From positions 1 to 39,348 of the IMG/VR virus record IMGVR_UViG_3300005471_000033: a DNA stretch of 39,348 nucleotides. One strand, 5' to 3'. Below the pieces are notes generated by a model. The model worked only from the letters and a program-made list of their open reading frames with translations. It was not told the origin of the DNA and made no database searches. Positions within the stretch are counted from its first letter, which is position 1. Each line of letters begins with the position of its first letter. Positions 11,950-20,960 of the stretch are shown one piece after another. A program made the translations under genes and the position numbers. Source of the stretch: a virus.

Positions 11950-12483
11950 TCAGGTCGATGACGCCACTGGCGCCGCCTGTGCAAGCAACTCGGTTTTGCG
12001 ACCACTCTCGCGGGTGGTTCCCAGCCAGAACGCCAGTGCGCTCGTGAAGCCGCCACTGAGTTGGCCGATCATGTAGACCACGATGTCGCGATTCGTCGTC
12101 GGCACATCGAACTTCAGAAGCAGGATCAGAGTGGCGGTGAATGCCCCAACGACAAAGCAGGTCAGCAGTGCCGGGATGCGAGAGGGGGCTGCGGCCTGCA
12201 TCTTTCGGGCACTGTCGCGGTCGCCTGCCGCGATGGCTTCCAGATCGGTGATCTCCTTGAACCCAAGCGCCTGCATCTGCAACGCGAAGTCCTGATCGGC
12301 TTTTTTGAGTGCGAGCATTTGCTCTGGTGTTGCGCCTGAGATTGCCTGCTTGAGCGCATCGGTGGTTTTCTCTCCAACGCCAAGGGCATCACATGCCGCT
12401 TTGACTGCAAGCCCTCCCAATGGCCCCGTCAGCGCGGTTGCTATCCACGGGCAAACCGCTTTCAATACCTGGGACATGTCCAT
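11950..12483 (-). CDS. Putative holin
   Basis: A 177-residue protein starting MDMSQVLKAVCPWIATAL. A Gly/Ala-rich hydrophobic N-terminus and helical middle are followed by membrane segments at about 104-122 (PALLTCFVVGAFTATLILLL) and about 134-153 (YMIGQLSGGFTSALAFWLG), then a basic tail (TTRESGRKTELLAQA) that ends many phage holin-like proteins. It overlaps the lysin gene by TGATG. Pore formation to release the lysin is the likely role; the assignment comes from topology and neighbours. Confidence 0.6.
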   Translation of the reverse strand: MDMSQVLKAVCPWIATALTGPLGGLAVKAACDALGVGEKTTDALKQAISGATPEQMLALKKADQDFALQMQALGFKEITDLEAIAAGDRDSARKMQAAAPSRIPALLTCFVVGAFTATLILLLKFDVPTTNRDIVVYMIGQLSGGFTSALAFWLGTTRESGRKTELLAQAAPVASST

Positions 12484-12995
12484 CAGAGGGCTCCTATCAC
12501 TGCCGCAACGGCTTGGGCATGATGGGCCGCCCAGGTGGCAGGGCGTGGCTTTCCCGGTCGCCAGCAGGCCACGTAGTAGTCCCAGGCGCCCCCAGCGTCA
12601 TCCAAGGTTGGCAGGGGCTTGGGATCGGTGAACAGCAGGAGACGCCCGCAGGCCGCGGCAAGAAGGTCGTCGTACTCGAGCGCCGCCCAGATCGAGGAAA
12701 CCTCCCAGGCCGTGTTGCGCGCATTGCAGAGCGCCCGCACCCAGAGCGCGCTGGCATCATGCTCATAGATGCCCTTGACGCCGCCGCCTCGCTCGAACTG
12801 GAGCAGGCCGCGTGCGGGGCCATCGCCCATCTGGCGCCTGTGTGCCAGGCCGGATTCCTGCAGGCCGATCGCGGTCAGCAGTGCCCGCGCCGGTAGCGTA
12901 TCCATCGTCTTGGGCAGCAGCGCCAGCGCAGGCGTCAGGACGAGGTTGTCGAAGTCGACCGGCGAAATCGGCAGCTGCAGCAAGGTATCAGGCAT
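12483..12995 (-). CDS. Putative endolysin (lytic transglycosylase-like)
   Basis: A 170-residue protein; ATG 12995 overlaps the previous gene by eight bases. Residues about 40-75 (ARALLTAIGLQESGLAHRRQ, then GDGPARGLLQFERGGG) show the ES-G...A.GLLQF pattern typical of lysozyme-like transglycosylases, with the Glu of QES as the candidate catalytic acid. Trp- and Ala-rich helices follow. There is no signal peptide, so a holin would be needed, and a holin-like gene overlaps it. Peptidoglycan cleavage is inferred. Confidence 0.65.
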   Translation of the reverse strand: MPDTLLQLPISPVDFDNLVLTPALALLPKTMDTLPARALLTAIGLQESGLAHRRQMGDGPARGLLQFERGGGVKGIYEHDASALWVRALCNARNTAWEVSSIWAALEYDDLLAAACGRLLLFTDPKPLPTLDDAGGAWDYYVACWRPGKPRPATWAAHHAQAVAAVIGAL

Positions 12996-13257
12996 CGCGT
13001 TCTCGGTGGAATAGGCTGCGGCCGAAGGCAGCAATCGATGCGAGGAACCGGAATGCCGCGTCTATCTCCGGGGCGCGCATCTCGCGCGGCAGTTTCAAGC
13101 TCTCGCGCAGCTGATACTCGCTGTGCGACGGGTAGAAATAAACCTCGGTCGTGTCTCTCGGCAGCGGATCGATTGGTGGGAGAGAGGACATCTCGAAGGT
13201 GACATCACCGATTTTCGCGACCATGCGTTTGTTCTTGAAATACAGCATGTCGCTCAT
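12988..13257 (-). CDS. Unknown small late protein
   Basis: An 89-residue protein starting MSDMLYFKNKRMVAKIGDVT. The N-terminal half is beta-like (MVAKIGDVTFEMSSLP), the C-terminal half helical with aromatic residues (IDAAFRFLASIAAFGRSLF). No membrane or signal sequence is clear. It lies between a multi-pass membrane protein and the lysin. Function unknown. Confidence 0.6.
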   Translation of the reverse strand: MSDMLYFKNKRMVAKIGDVTFEMSSLPPIDPLPRDTTEVYFYPSHSEYQLRESLKLPREMRAPEIDAAFRFLASIAAFGRSLFHRERDA

Positions 13258-13264
13258 GAGTGAT

Positions 13265-13672
13265 TTACTTCCGAGGCTGACGCATGAATGAAATCAGCAG
13301 CACGACGGTGATCGTGATCATGTAGATCGGCCATCCCGTCGCCACATCGCAAAGTCCGGTATAGAGCTCCGTCTTCGGGGATGGTTGGTCCATCGGATAC
13401 TGCAGGCGACAGGCCGCTATCTGGACCGATTCGAGCGCACCCCATGCGCACACAACGCTGCCGGCAATGCGAACCGAGATAGGCTCCCACGGAAGGAGAA
13501 GCCACACGAGCAAATAGAGCAGCGTCGCCTCGGGAAACGCACGCAGCACCGAATGCCAGTTTGCCGCAGCCCGCACTTGATTGGCTGGATACAGGCTTCC
13601 GATCGGATCGTAGGCCATGTGCGTGATCACGACGATCAGCAGGAGCAAGCTGGGAAGCCATAGCTTCCTCAT
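13265..13672 (-). CDS. Multi-pass membrane protein (possible second holin/antiholin)
   Basis: A 135-residue protein starting MRKLWLPSLLLLIVVITHM. Hydrophobic segments lie at about 4-20, 44-62, 69-86 and 114-130, so three or four membrane helices. The position beside the lysin and the holin-like gene makes a lysis-timing or superinfection-exclusion role possible. Another frame open over the same region (13661-13254) is Gly/Arg/Cys-rich and was rejected. Confidence 0.6.
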   Translation of the reverse strand: MRKLWLPSLLLLIVVITHMAYDPIGSLYPANQVRAAANWHSVLRAFPEATLLYLLVWLLLPWEPISVRIAGSVVCAWGALESVQIAACRLQYPMDQPSPKTELYTGLCDVATGWPIYMITITVVLLISFMRQPRK

Positions 13673-13686
13673 GATCGCCTGAGTGC

Positions 13687-13875
13687 TTATTCCGGGTCGC
13701 CGTGACCGCCCGCGAGGTTCGGCTCGACAGCGGGAGGAACTTCCTCGATCGTCATTATCGCGCCCACCACGTAGAACTCGGCGTGCTTGTGCGCCTCGAT
13801 CGTGAACGGGACGTCACCACCGCGAACGAGAAGATCGTTCGGGCCGTAGTTGAGAATCACCGCTTTGGTCGTCAT
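13687..13875 (-). CDS. Small beta-rich late protein, unknown
   Basis: A 62-residue protein starting MTTKAVILNYGPNDLLVRGG, with AGAAAG seven bases upstream of ATG 13875. It alternates strands (KAVILNY, DLLVRGG, FTIEAH, FYVVGAIMTIEEV) and ends in a Gly/Pro tail, like small virion or tail accessory proteins. Function unknown. Confidence 0.55.
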   Translation of the reverse strand: MTTKAVILNYGPNDLLVRGGDVPFTIEAHKHAEFYVVGAIMTIEEVPPAVEPNLAGGHGDPE

Positions 13876-13898
13876 CGGATGTCTTTCTATAGGTTTCT

Positions 13899-15317
13899 TC
13901 ACGGCACCACGACCATCTCGCGCCCGTCGCCTATCAGCGTCGAGCCGCAGTTCTTCGCGGTGTTGAGACATTTTGACACGAAAGTCTCCATCACTGCAGC
14001 ATCCCAACCGAGCATATAGTCCCCGTGGCTCGAGTATCCGGCCGGCTGAGTCACATCGTAGTTATCGCTCGCCAACCGCCAGCGTCGCGTGTCGTCTGTC
14101 GATCTAACTGGATACTCGACCTCGAAACTGATTTCAGGAATCGCCACCGGATGCGTGGATGGGCAATACCCTGCCTGATTCGCTGTCGTGTAGATGGCAT
14201 TCGCCATGTGGCTTTTGTGATCGGGGCTGTCCAGATTCACGCCGTCCCAGCATTGAGGAAATGTGATCGACATCCGCATGATCGTGTATCCCGATACCTG
14301 GCAATAGGGAATCGTCGGCTGCGCGTTGCTGATATCGGCCTGTGTGGCACCACCATTCCTGATACAGCGATAGGAAGCCACGCGGCTCGGGTTCGTCGGG
14401 TTTCCCTTGGAGTCTCCGGTGATGATTCGAAGTCCAGCAGGAACGGGCTTGATCTGTGCCACCGGCAGCGTGTATCCCGTCTTGTAGTAGAACTGCGAGC
14501 CGACATACTGATCGTTGTTCGCCCCAATCGGCCGGCCGTCGAGTGTGTCGATCATTGCCGGCACCCAATACCCGCTGCGGTTGATAGTGCCGCCATTGCA
14601 GGTGCTGTTCCCAGTGGTCGCGATCGATGTCGTGCTCGAGCTCGCATTCGTTGCCGTGTTGCCGAAGAACGTGTGAAGGTGCGAAGCGCCTGGCTGGTTC
14701 GGGTAGACGAGTGGATCATCGAACGCCATGTGCGACCACTTGCAGGTCGTGCGGAAAGCCCCGGAGCCATCGCCTGCTGAGGGGTACAGCGTGTTCGTCG
14801 TGAACATCGGCTTGTCCCAGCCCTGCCATGTCGCCTTGGGAATCTTCGCGCAGTCGATCTTGACCGCCAGATTGGTCGGGCCGCAGGCCGTGGTCGGCGG
14901 TGGCGGCGTCGTGCAGGCGCCACTCGGTGCGGAGGTCGGCGTCCAGGCGCCTGCCACCCAGGCGATTCCGTTCCATGTGTAGGTCCGCGTCTGCGTCCAG
15001 TTTCCAGTCTCAGGCGCGGTGCACTGCGCTGTCTGCGTCTCGCCGTTCGGGAACGGATTCGGCGGAATGGGCGTCGGCGCGGTGTAGACCACCGAGAATT
15101 GCGAGTCCTGCCGGCAGCGATAGTTGGCGCTGGCCTTGCGCAACTCGGCGTCCTGGGCCCCCGCGGCGTAGCACAGATCGATCGTCGCGAAGCCGGTTTT
15201 CACCGTTGTTGCGCTGCGGATCAGCGTGTAGGTGCCGAGCTTGATCGGAGTGGAGGTCGTGTCGGCCTGGGCCATGCCCGCGAGCAGGAGGAAGGCAAGA
15301 GCAAGGATGCGCTTCAT
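13899..15317 (-). CDS. Secreted DUF1996-domain protein
   Basis: A 472-residue protein with a clear signal peptide (MKRILALAFLLLAGMAQA, cleavage after about residue 18). Residues about 20-170 are variable and Pro/Thr/Cys-rich. From about 185 to the end it matches the DUF1996 layout: FRTTCKWSHMAFDDPLVYP, the SHLHTFFGNT box, GNSTCNGG..NRSGYWVPAM, FPQCWDGVNLDSPDHKSHM, CPSTHPVAIPEISF and SSHGDYMLGWD. Conserved His, Asp and Cys residues are all kept, suggesting a functional, disulfide-bonded secreted domain. DUF1996 proteins occur in fungi, actinomycetes and some proteobacteria; I do not know their activity. It overlaps its upstream neighbour by ATGA, so it is part of the late operon. An envelope- or polysaccharide-active role is a guess. 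Confidence 0.8.
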   Translation of the reverse strand: MKRILALAFLLLAGMAQADTTSTPIKLGTYTLIRSATTVKTGFATIDLCYAAGAQDAELRKASANYRCRQDSQFSVVYTAPTPIPPNPFPNGETQTAQCTAPETGNWTQTRTYTWNGIAWVAGAWTPTSAPSGACTTPPPPTTACGPTNLAVKIDCAKIPKATWQGWDKPMFTTNTLYPSAGDGSGAFRTTCKWSHMAFDDPLVYPNQPGASHLHTFFGNTATNASSSTTSIATTGNSTCNGGTINRSGYWVPAMIDTLDGRPIGANNDQYVGSQFYYKTGYTLPVAQIKPVPAGLRIITGDSKGNPTNPSRVASYRCIRNGGATQADISNAQPTIPYCQVSGYTIMRMSITFPQCWDGVNLDSPDHKSHMANAIYTTANQAGYCPSTHPVAIPEISFEVEYPVRSTDDTRRWRLASDNYDVTQPAGYSSHGDYMLGWDAAVMETFVSKCLNTAKNCGSTLIGDGREMVVVP

Positions 15318-15688
15318 GGTCGCCTCGCAGGGGGTGAGGGTGGAGTGCCGGTCTGGGTTTCGATCTTGATCAGCTTGTTGCTCATGTCGCGGATGTCGAC
15401 CTTCATCTCGCCGACATCCTTCTGGAACTGGGCAACCGCACCCTTCACATCGGTGCGGTCGCGTTCGGCCGAGGTCTTGAGTTGATCGATGTCGGCTTTG
15501 ACTACCGCCCGATCCTCGCGATAGGTGCCGTAGGCCATTGCAGCTGCCACGAGGATCGTGCCAAGCTGGATCAGCGTTCCGCTCGATACCGTGGGATCGA
15601 ACCGAAAGAACTGGCGCCGATGATCCGATGATCGGCGATGGAGAGGCATAGGCCCGGTTTCTTCCATCTCGGTGTCCTCGTGTCTCAT
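15314..15688 (-). CDS. Membrane-anchored coiled-coil protein
   Basis: A 124-residue protein starting MRHEDTEMEETGPMPLHRRS at ATG 15688, 14 bases after the fibre gene. A polar N-terminus of about 35 residues is followed by one membrane helix (about 38-57, TLIQLGTILVAAAMAYGTY) and a long charged helix with heptads (AVVKADIDQLKTS to KLIKIETQT), then a Pro-rich tail. Similar proteins lie next to lysis genes in many phages. It may be a holin accessory or an i-spanin-like protein, but this is not proven. Confidence 0.6.
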   Translation of the reverse strand: MRHEDTEMEETGPMPLHRRSSDHRRQFFRFDPTVSSGTLIQLGTILVAAAMAYGTYREDRAVVKADIDQLKTSAERDRTDVKGAVAQFQKDVGEMKVDIRDMSNKLIKIETQTGTPPSPPARRP

Positions 15689-15702
15689 TGCGAGATCATC
15701 AG

Positions 15703-17826
15703 TTAGGCCGTCTGCACGCCACAAATTTCGGCAACCCAATAGATCGTCGTTGCAGCAACACCATTGACCGTCACTTTGACGGTCTTATTCGTATTGTCAG
15801 CGATGACCGCGCATGTGCAGGTATTCACTGCGGCATCGGATGCGACTTGCGTAACCGTAGCCGATCCGACCAGTGAAACCGTGGCGCTTACATTCTTCAA
15901 GAGTGCAGTGAAGTCAAAGCAGACGACATCACCGCTGGTGCTCCGTCCGACGACCTGTCCTCGGACCTTCAAACCGCTACCGGTCGGCAGAAGAAGCTGA
16001 TTGTTCGCAGCCGCCGCATTGCTGTCTGTCGTCAGTGCTACGGCTGTCGCTGCGTCTGTCGTCTGACCGCGATAGACAGCCTCCATCTTTTGAGAATCAC
16101 CGTTGGCTGTGCGACTGGCCGATGCAAAGACATCAACGCCGATGATCCCGCGTGCGAGCGCTCGCTGACCACGCACATGCGCACCCGCCGCATCGGCAGT
16201 TAACTGGAAGCCGATGGCGCATGCGTAGTCGGCAGAAACCGTGTTATTCGAGCCGAAGCCAACGACATAATTCCCGCCGTTATGGGTCTGCGTAGAACCA
16301 CCCAGAACGCCATAAGAGACGGCGCCACTGACGGTATGACCTCCGCCAAATCCTGTATTCCGACCGCCAGAACCGCCAATCGTGATGCTGTCGCCACCGA
16401 GGATCGAATTGTAGTTACCGCTCGAACTGATCGTGTTGGTACTACCCCCTCCGATGAATCCGCCATTCCCACCAGAGATTTTGTTGTTCTGACCGCCGAG
16501 AATCGCCGAGACCGTGCTGCCGCCTGCCACCATATCGGCGGCTGACCTGACTTGTTGAAGATCAACAGCATTGGTTGCGCGCTTGTTACCGCCCGTCGTC
16601 GTATTGTCAGGAGACTGAGCCAGAAACGAACCGGTACCTTTCGGACTGAAGACGGCATCAACGTTGGTCGCTGCATTCGTAGCCAGCAAGCGAACCGCGG
16701 GGATCGTCGCATTCGGCGCGCTGCTGTTGACCGATTCCGTGAAGTTCGTCAGCCCACTTCCTGAACCCCCGATCCCCCGCATCGTGAAGTAATTGGTTCC
16801 GTCCGAGGCGATCAATGTCCCCTGATTTGTCGTCAGCGCGAGGGATGCCGCCCCATCGATCGTGCTCGTCGTCGGCGTGATCGTCAGTGTGCCGGCACCC
16901 CGGTTCTGCACGAACATGGCCCAGGTCGCGCCAAAGGCGCCTGTCGCTTGCGGCAAGGTAGCTGCAATCGCCGATGCGTTCGTATGCGTGACGAGCTTGT
17001 GCCGGTCATTGCTTAGATAGGTGTAGGTCGTTCCAGTCTGCGCGTTGACCGCCAGTCCTTGGGAATCAATGACAGCGGCTCGATAATTCGTGCCGTCAGA
17101 GAATAAAAGAACGGTGACGCCTGTGGTTATTACGATCGTCGCTGCGCCGTTGACCGTGCTGGTCGTCGGCGTCAATGTCACGGCACCGACACCGATATTC
17201 TCGAGGTAGACGTAGTAGCCGTTTTCAAAGCCAGCCGTTCCAGCCTGCGCGATCGAGGCTGCAATACTCGCCGCATTGGAAAGCGTTACATGCTTGCCGC
17301 GATCCCCAGCAACAACTGCATAGGTCGTCCCGGTCTGCGCATTGATGACATGCGCTCCTTGGATCGTTCCTGTCGATGTGATCGCCGAGCCAGTCGTGGT
17401 TTGAACGCCGCCGCTCGCGTCAACGCTGGTAACGGTTCCAGTCCCGGCCGCTGCTGCACCCCCTTGGACGCCACGAGGGCCGGCTCGATGATCCTCGGTT
17501 GCGGTGATCACGCCGCCTGCTGTCGTGATCTTGTAGACACGGGCGTAATTCGTCGCGTCATTCCAATTCGTGACGCTGGTGCTGGTGCTGATCACGCCAG
17601 TCGAGATGGCAACGACAATGTAATTGGTCGCGGCATTCGTCAATGACAGGGTACCCGCCGTGACCGCAATGCCGCCCCATCGGCCGCCGTGATAACCCCA
17701 TGTCAGGGCGGTTGTGGTCAGATAAGCCTGCCCATAGACCCCCTGATGTTCCAGCGCTCTGAAATTCTCATTGACAATGACTTCAGCCTGGTACTGCGCT
17801 GGTGATGTGATCTGGTCCAAACTCAT
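15703..17826 (-). CDS. Tail fibre/spike with tandem repeats and YadA-like region
   Basis: A 707-residue protein. Residues 1-120 look like a fibre attachment domain (NENFRALEHQGVYG). Two homologous blocks of about 92 residues follow (161-253 and 260-351), each starting INAQTGTTY or VNAQTGTTY and ending SDGTNY. A Gly/Ser/Asn-rich stretch at about 430-545 repeats short units such as GGSTNTISSSGN and GFGSNNTVSADY, resembling the trimeric YadA head repeat. The C-terminus is beta-rich. Trimeric host-binding fibre is the likely role. It overlaps the tip-protein gene (ATGA), as fibres often do. Confidence 0.75.
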   Translation of the reverse strand: MSLDQITSPAQYQAEVIVNENFRALEHQGVYGQAYLTTTALTWGYHGGRWGGIAVTAGTLSLTNAATNYIVVAISTGVISTSTSVTNWNDATNYARVYKITTAGGVITATEDHRAGPRGVQGGAAAAGTGTVTSVDASGGVQTTTGSAITSTGTIQGAHVINAQTGTTYAVVAGDRGKHVTLSNAASIAASIAQAGTAGFENGYYVYLENIGVGAVTLTPTTSTVNGAATIVITTGVTVLLFSDGTNYRAAVIDSQGLAVNAQTGTTYTYLSNDRHKLVTHTNASAIAATLPQATGAFGATWAMFVQNRGAGTLTITPTTSTIDGAASLALTTNQGTLIASDGTNYFTMRGIGGSGSGLTNFTESVNSSAPNATIPAVRLLATNAATNVDAVFSPKGTGSFLAQSPDNTTTGGNKRATNAVDLQQVRSAADMVAGGSTVSAILGGQNNKISGGNGGFIGGGSTNTISSSGNYNSILGGDSITIGGSGGRNTGFGGGHTVSGAVSYGVLGGSTQTHNGGNYVVGFGSNNTVSADYACAIGFQLTADAAGAHVRGQRALARGIIGVDVFASASRTANGDSQKMEAVYRGQTTDAATAVALTTDSNAAAANNQLLLPTGSGLKVRGQVVGRSTSGDVVCFDFTALLKNVSATVSLVGSATVTQVASDAAVNTCTCAVIADNTNKTVKVTVNGVAATTIYWVAEICGVQTA

Positions 17827-20800
17827 GCTGCCGCCTGTAATGAATAGCCGCGCCCCACTGATGAACTGATCTGATAAACGCGAGCATATATTGTGGACTG
17901 AGGCGAACCGAAATCAGTCGTTTGATCGGCAGCGCTATAACTAGCAGTAGCCGATGATGTACTGATCGTTCGTTTCAATGTCGTATAGGTCGAATTCCAG
18001 ATTTCCACTGCGTAGGCTTCCGATGCCTCGCCGAGCGGCGGATTGACACCTTCCGCAAGAAATCTGCTGCTCAACCGTGACCGACGATGCCAGGCGATTG
18101 TGATATCGCTTGTCGTGGCGTCTCGTGTCACCATGAAGTCAACAGGAGCAAATGGCTTGAGACCAATCCCAGTGTCAGAGAATACTTGCGAAGCCGTATG
18201 CGCAATCGATGCCCCGAAAGTCACGCCCTTCCAATATCGCGAGACGTTGATATCCGACAGTTGATCTGTCACGCGCCGAAGCGTTGCAGAGGTCAGCAGG
18301 ACAAACCGTTCATCTGCAACGTGCCCATTAAGCGCCCATTCGGTACCGCGCCGGCCCCGCAATAGACCGCTCAACGTGTACTGTCCAGCCCCTATGAGTG
18401 TGGCTGTGCTGAACTGGATGATCTCGGAGCCGACTAGCGCAGCATTGGTTGTTCCGTTGGTCAAAACATCCAGCGTCGTGCTCGAGAGTGTGCCCGCTCC
18501 AACATCCACGCTAACTGTATTCACGGAATCAACCGTGTTGCCTCCTGTGAAGGTTGCCAGAGTGGAACTGCATGTCCCGATGACCGCTTCTACCGTCGAC
18601 TCGTAGATTTTCAGGTAGGTCGTATCATCATCACTTTCGAGAAGCGAGTACCCCGACCATGGATCTGTAGTCGTTGGCTTGGCGGCAGCGTAGAACCCAG
18701 GATCATTGTCCCCATCGCGAAGGATCGGGATATCCATCAGTTCGAGATCGGTCGGGCTTTTCGCTCGGACGATCGTCGTGTTGTTGTAGCCACCACTGGT
18801 CACTGCGCTGCTGTTAATCGCGGTGGCGTCATCAAGCACGCCTTCTATATTCGCAAGCCCTCCCGAATCCGTGCGCTTCAGGACTCGGATGCGGTAGGTG
18901 CTTCCCGTTTTCCCGGTGATCAACAGAACATCAGTCGGCTCGATGGCCGCATATTTCCGGGTCAGCCCCACCGGGCCAAACCGGATCAAGCTTGCCATGG
19001 CATCAGTGACCGAGATTTCCGCAAGGCGCTTCGCCTCGGTCGGAGTCAGTCCCAGAGGAACTTCGATGGTCGAGACGATGCTACTTCCCGTCGCCAGACG
19101 GGTACTGGATTCGTTCCCATCCTGATAGTCATCATCGACATTCGCGAATTTGACGCTGACTTGAGCCGGGAGCTCCAGTTCGTTGCCGCGCGTTCTGGGA
19201 AATGCTTCGACTGGATCGCCCTCAGTCCCTCCCAGGTCATCGTATGGAATCGTCAGAACCGGAGCACCGCCGCGGAGCTTCATCCGCACGATCGCGCCGG
19301 ACTCAACACACTCGAACACATAAGCAGAGGCCAGTGTCTCGATCACTTGGCGTGGCGCAGTGACCTGAGAAATCGCCATCGCTCTGACATTCAATCCGGC
19401 CAGATCAGTGACATCGAGATAGGAAAGACTCAACCCAGCCCGCTGCCATTGCCTTTGGACGACCTCATCTAGCGAGGCATCTGTCGCCGGGTAAACATTG
19501 GAAATCCTGGCCCTCCAGACCCGGTAGACATTCGTGCTTGGCGACGAGACGGCGTAGAGATCGCCATTCGAGATCGTCACATCAGCGGGTACCGTTGACG
19601 ATGCCTGTCTCAGGTAGCTAGGTAAGCCCGTGAGGTATGTGGACCATGCGGAACCGCTCCATTCATAAACATCGCCCGCGTACATCAGATACAGTGTCCC
19701 GGTCACTGTGTCGGCGAGCAGCATGCCGCCGCTGCCGCCAGTCGGGCGCGGGTCCACAATCGTTCCGCCCGCAACGGGAACGCTCCCGACGATCGTATAA
19801 GTCCGGATGGTTCCATCGACAGCCGAGGGCATCACGTACCAGATTGATCCGCTCTTGGCGGCAGAGTACGGCGTATAGCTTGTCGCCGTCACAGTCCCAT
19901 CGATGAGCGCTAAACCGCGCGGAAGCGTTGGCAAGTTGCCACTCAGCATGATCAAGGTTTCGCTCTGATATCGAGCGTAGTGATTCACCGTGCTGAAGTT
20001 GACGTTCGTCGTGCTGACACCTAACGAATCGGATAGGTAAACAGTCGATCCGTTCGCTATCCAATAAGGCTCGTCCGATGAACCAATGACGAAGTTTGTC
20101 GGGAATCCGCAATCCGGCAGAGAACCAGAACTAATAGAAATCTGCGGAACTGCATCTTCGTCCCAGTTGATCTGGGTGAAATCGCGGGTCAGGAATGAGC
20201 CGTCGAAGTCTGGGATGTAAAGCGAATGCAGCGGGCCGACATAGGCCTGGTGAGCCGTGACCCCAGCAACAGCCCCTGATTCTTCATAAAGCTGGCTGTC
20301 CGTTCGATGTGCCGTGCCGTTTGCGCTGTCTGCGAGCTCGAAGGTTAGGACCGGGAATTGCCCGTTCTGGCCGAGGTTCAATCCAACGATCACGATGGTG
20401 CTGCGATCCCTGTATGCCGGCGCATTTCCAACCCCGACAGCCGCCTCGTAGGTCGGGTCCGGCATCTGCGTGGAACCGCCAGGATAGAAGCGAATCTCCC
20501 GCCATGAATTCCCGACGCTGGAAGCATCAATTGAGGTATCGGTTGCATCATCGCCGGCGGTCCAGATCAGCGCTCCATTGCTCCAGATTCTTCGAGCGAC
20601 CTTCCCAGGATTTTCGGCGATCATCACGATCAGATCGCACTCATAGGTGTACAGCGTCGTGTCGACCCCTGGGCCTCCTTTCCCATCCTGAGTCGATTCG
20701 TGCGCGACTTCTCGTTTGTCTGTGGACCAAACGATATTGCCGGCCAGCCGAGGATGACCTTCCACATAGGCGATGGGAGCGCCATAGGCGGCGCTTGCCA

Positions 20801-20960
20801 TCTTCAAGTCATCGAGGCGAGGTCCCTGGACCTTCTTGTTCGGATCGAGACTGCCCGTAACCCCATAGGTCAGAGAAAACGCCTGCAACCCGGCTTGCGG
20901 TCCTGCGAAGTACCCGACCGCAACACCAACGACCGCCGAGACAATGAAGCGCGTGCTCAT
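17823..20960 (-). CDS. Tail tip/host-specificity protein
   Basis: A 1045-residue protein starting MSTRFIVSAVVGVAVGYFAG. The hydrophobic Gly/Ala-rich start, then LDDLKMASAAYGAPIAYVEG and the beta-rich ARRIWSNGALIW segment, are typical of GTA orfg15/Phage-tail_3 type tip proteins. The middle carries a baseplate-hub-like domain (VIETLASAYVFECVESGAIV near 560-580) and the C-terminal 200 residues contain fibronectin-like strands. It follows DUF2460, DUF2163 and NlpC genes in the conserved GTA-like tip order. It would cap the tail and touch the host surface. Confidence 0.8.
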   Translation of the reverse strand: MSTRFIVSAVVGVAVGYFAGPQAGLQAFSLTYGVTGSLDPNKKVQGPRLDDLKMASAAYGAPIAYVEGHPRLAGNIVWSTDKREVAHESTQDGKGGPGVDTTLYTYECDLIVMIAENPGKVARRIWSNGALIWTAGDDATDTSIDASSVGNSWREIRFYPGGSTQMPDPTYEAAVGVGNAPAYRDRSTIVIVGLNLGQNGQFPVLTFELADSANGTAHRTDSQLYEESGAVAGVTAHQAYVGPLHSLYIPDFDGSFLTRDFTQINWDEDAVPQISISSGSLPDCGFPTNFVIGSSDEPYWIANGSTVYLSDSLGVSTTNVNFSTVNHYARYQSETLIMLSGNLPTLPRGLALIDGTVTATSYTPYSAAKSGSIWYVMPSAVDGTIRTYTIVGSVPVAGGTIVDPRPTGGSGGMLLADTVTGTLYLMYAGDVYEWSGSAWSTYLTGLPSYLRQASSTVPADVTISNGDLYAVSSPSTNVYRVWRARISNVYPATDASLDEVVQRQWQRAGLSLSYLDVTDLAGLNVRAMAISQVTAPRQVIETLASAYVFECVESGAIVRMKLRGGAPVLTIPYDDLGGTEGDPVEAFPRTRGNELELPAQVSVKFANVDDDYQDGNESSTRLATGSSIVSTIEVPLGLTPTEAKRLAEISVTDAMASLIRFGPVGLTRKYAAIEPTDVLLITGKTGSTYRIRVLKRTDSGGLANIEGVLDDATAINSSAVTSGGYNNTTIVRAKSPTDLELMDIPILRDGDNDPGFYAAAKPTTTDPWSGYSLLESDDDTTYLKIYESTVEAVIGTCSSTLATFTGGNTVDSVNTVSVDVGAGTLSSTTLDVLTNGTTNAALVGSEIIQFSTATLIGAGQYTLSGLLRGRRGTEWALNGHVADERFVLLTSATLRRVTDQLSDINVSRYWKGVTFGASIAHTASQVFSDTGIGLKPFAPVDFMVTRDATTSDITIAWHRRSRLSSRFLAEGVNPPLGEASEAYAVEIWNSTYTTLKRTISTSSATASYSAADQTTDFGSPQSTIYARVYQISSSVGRGYSLQAAA

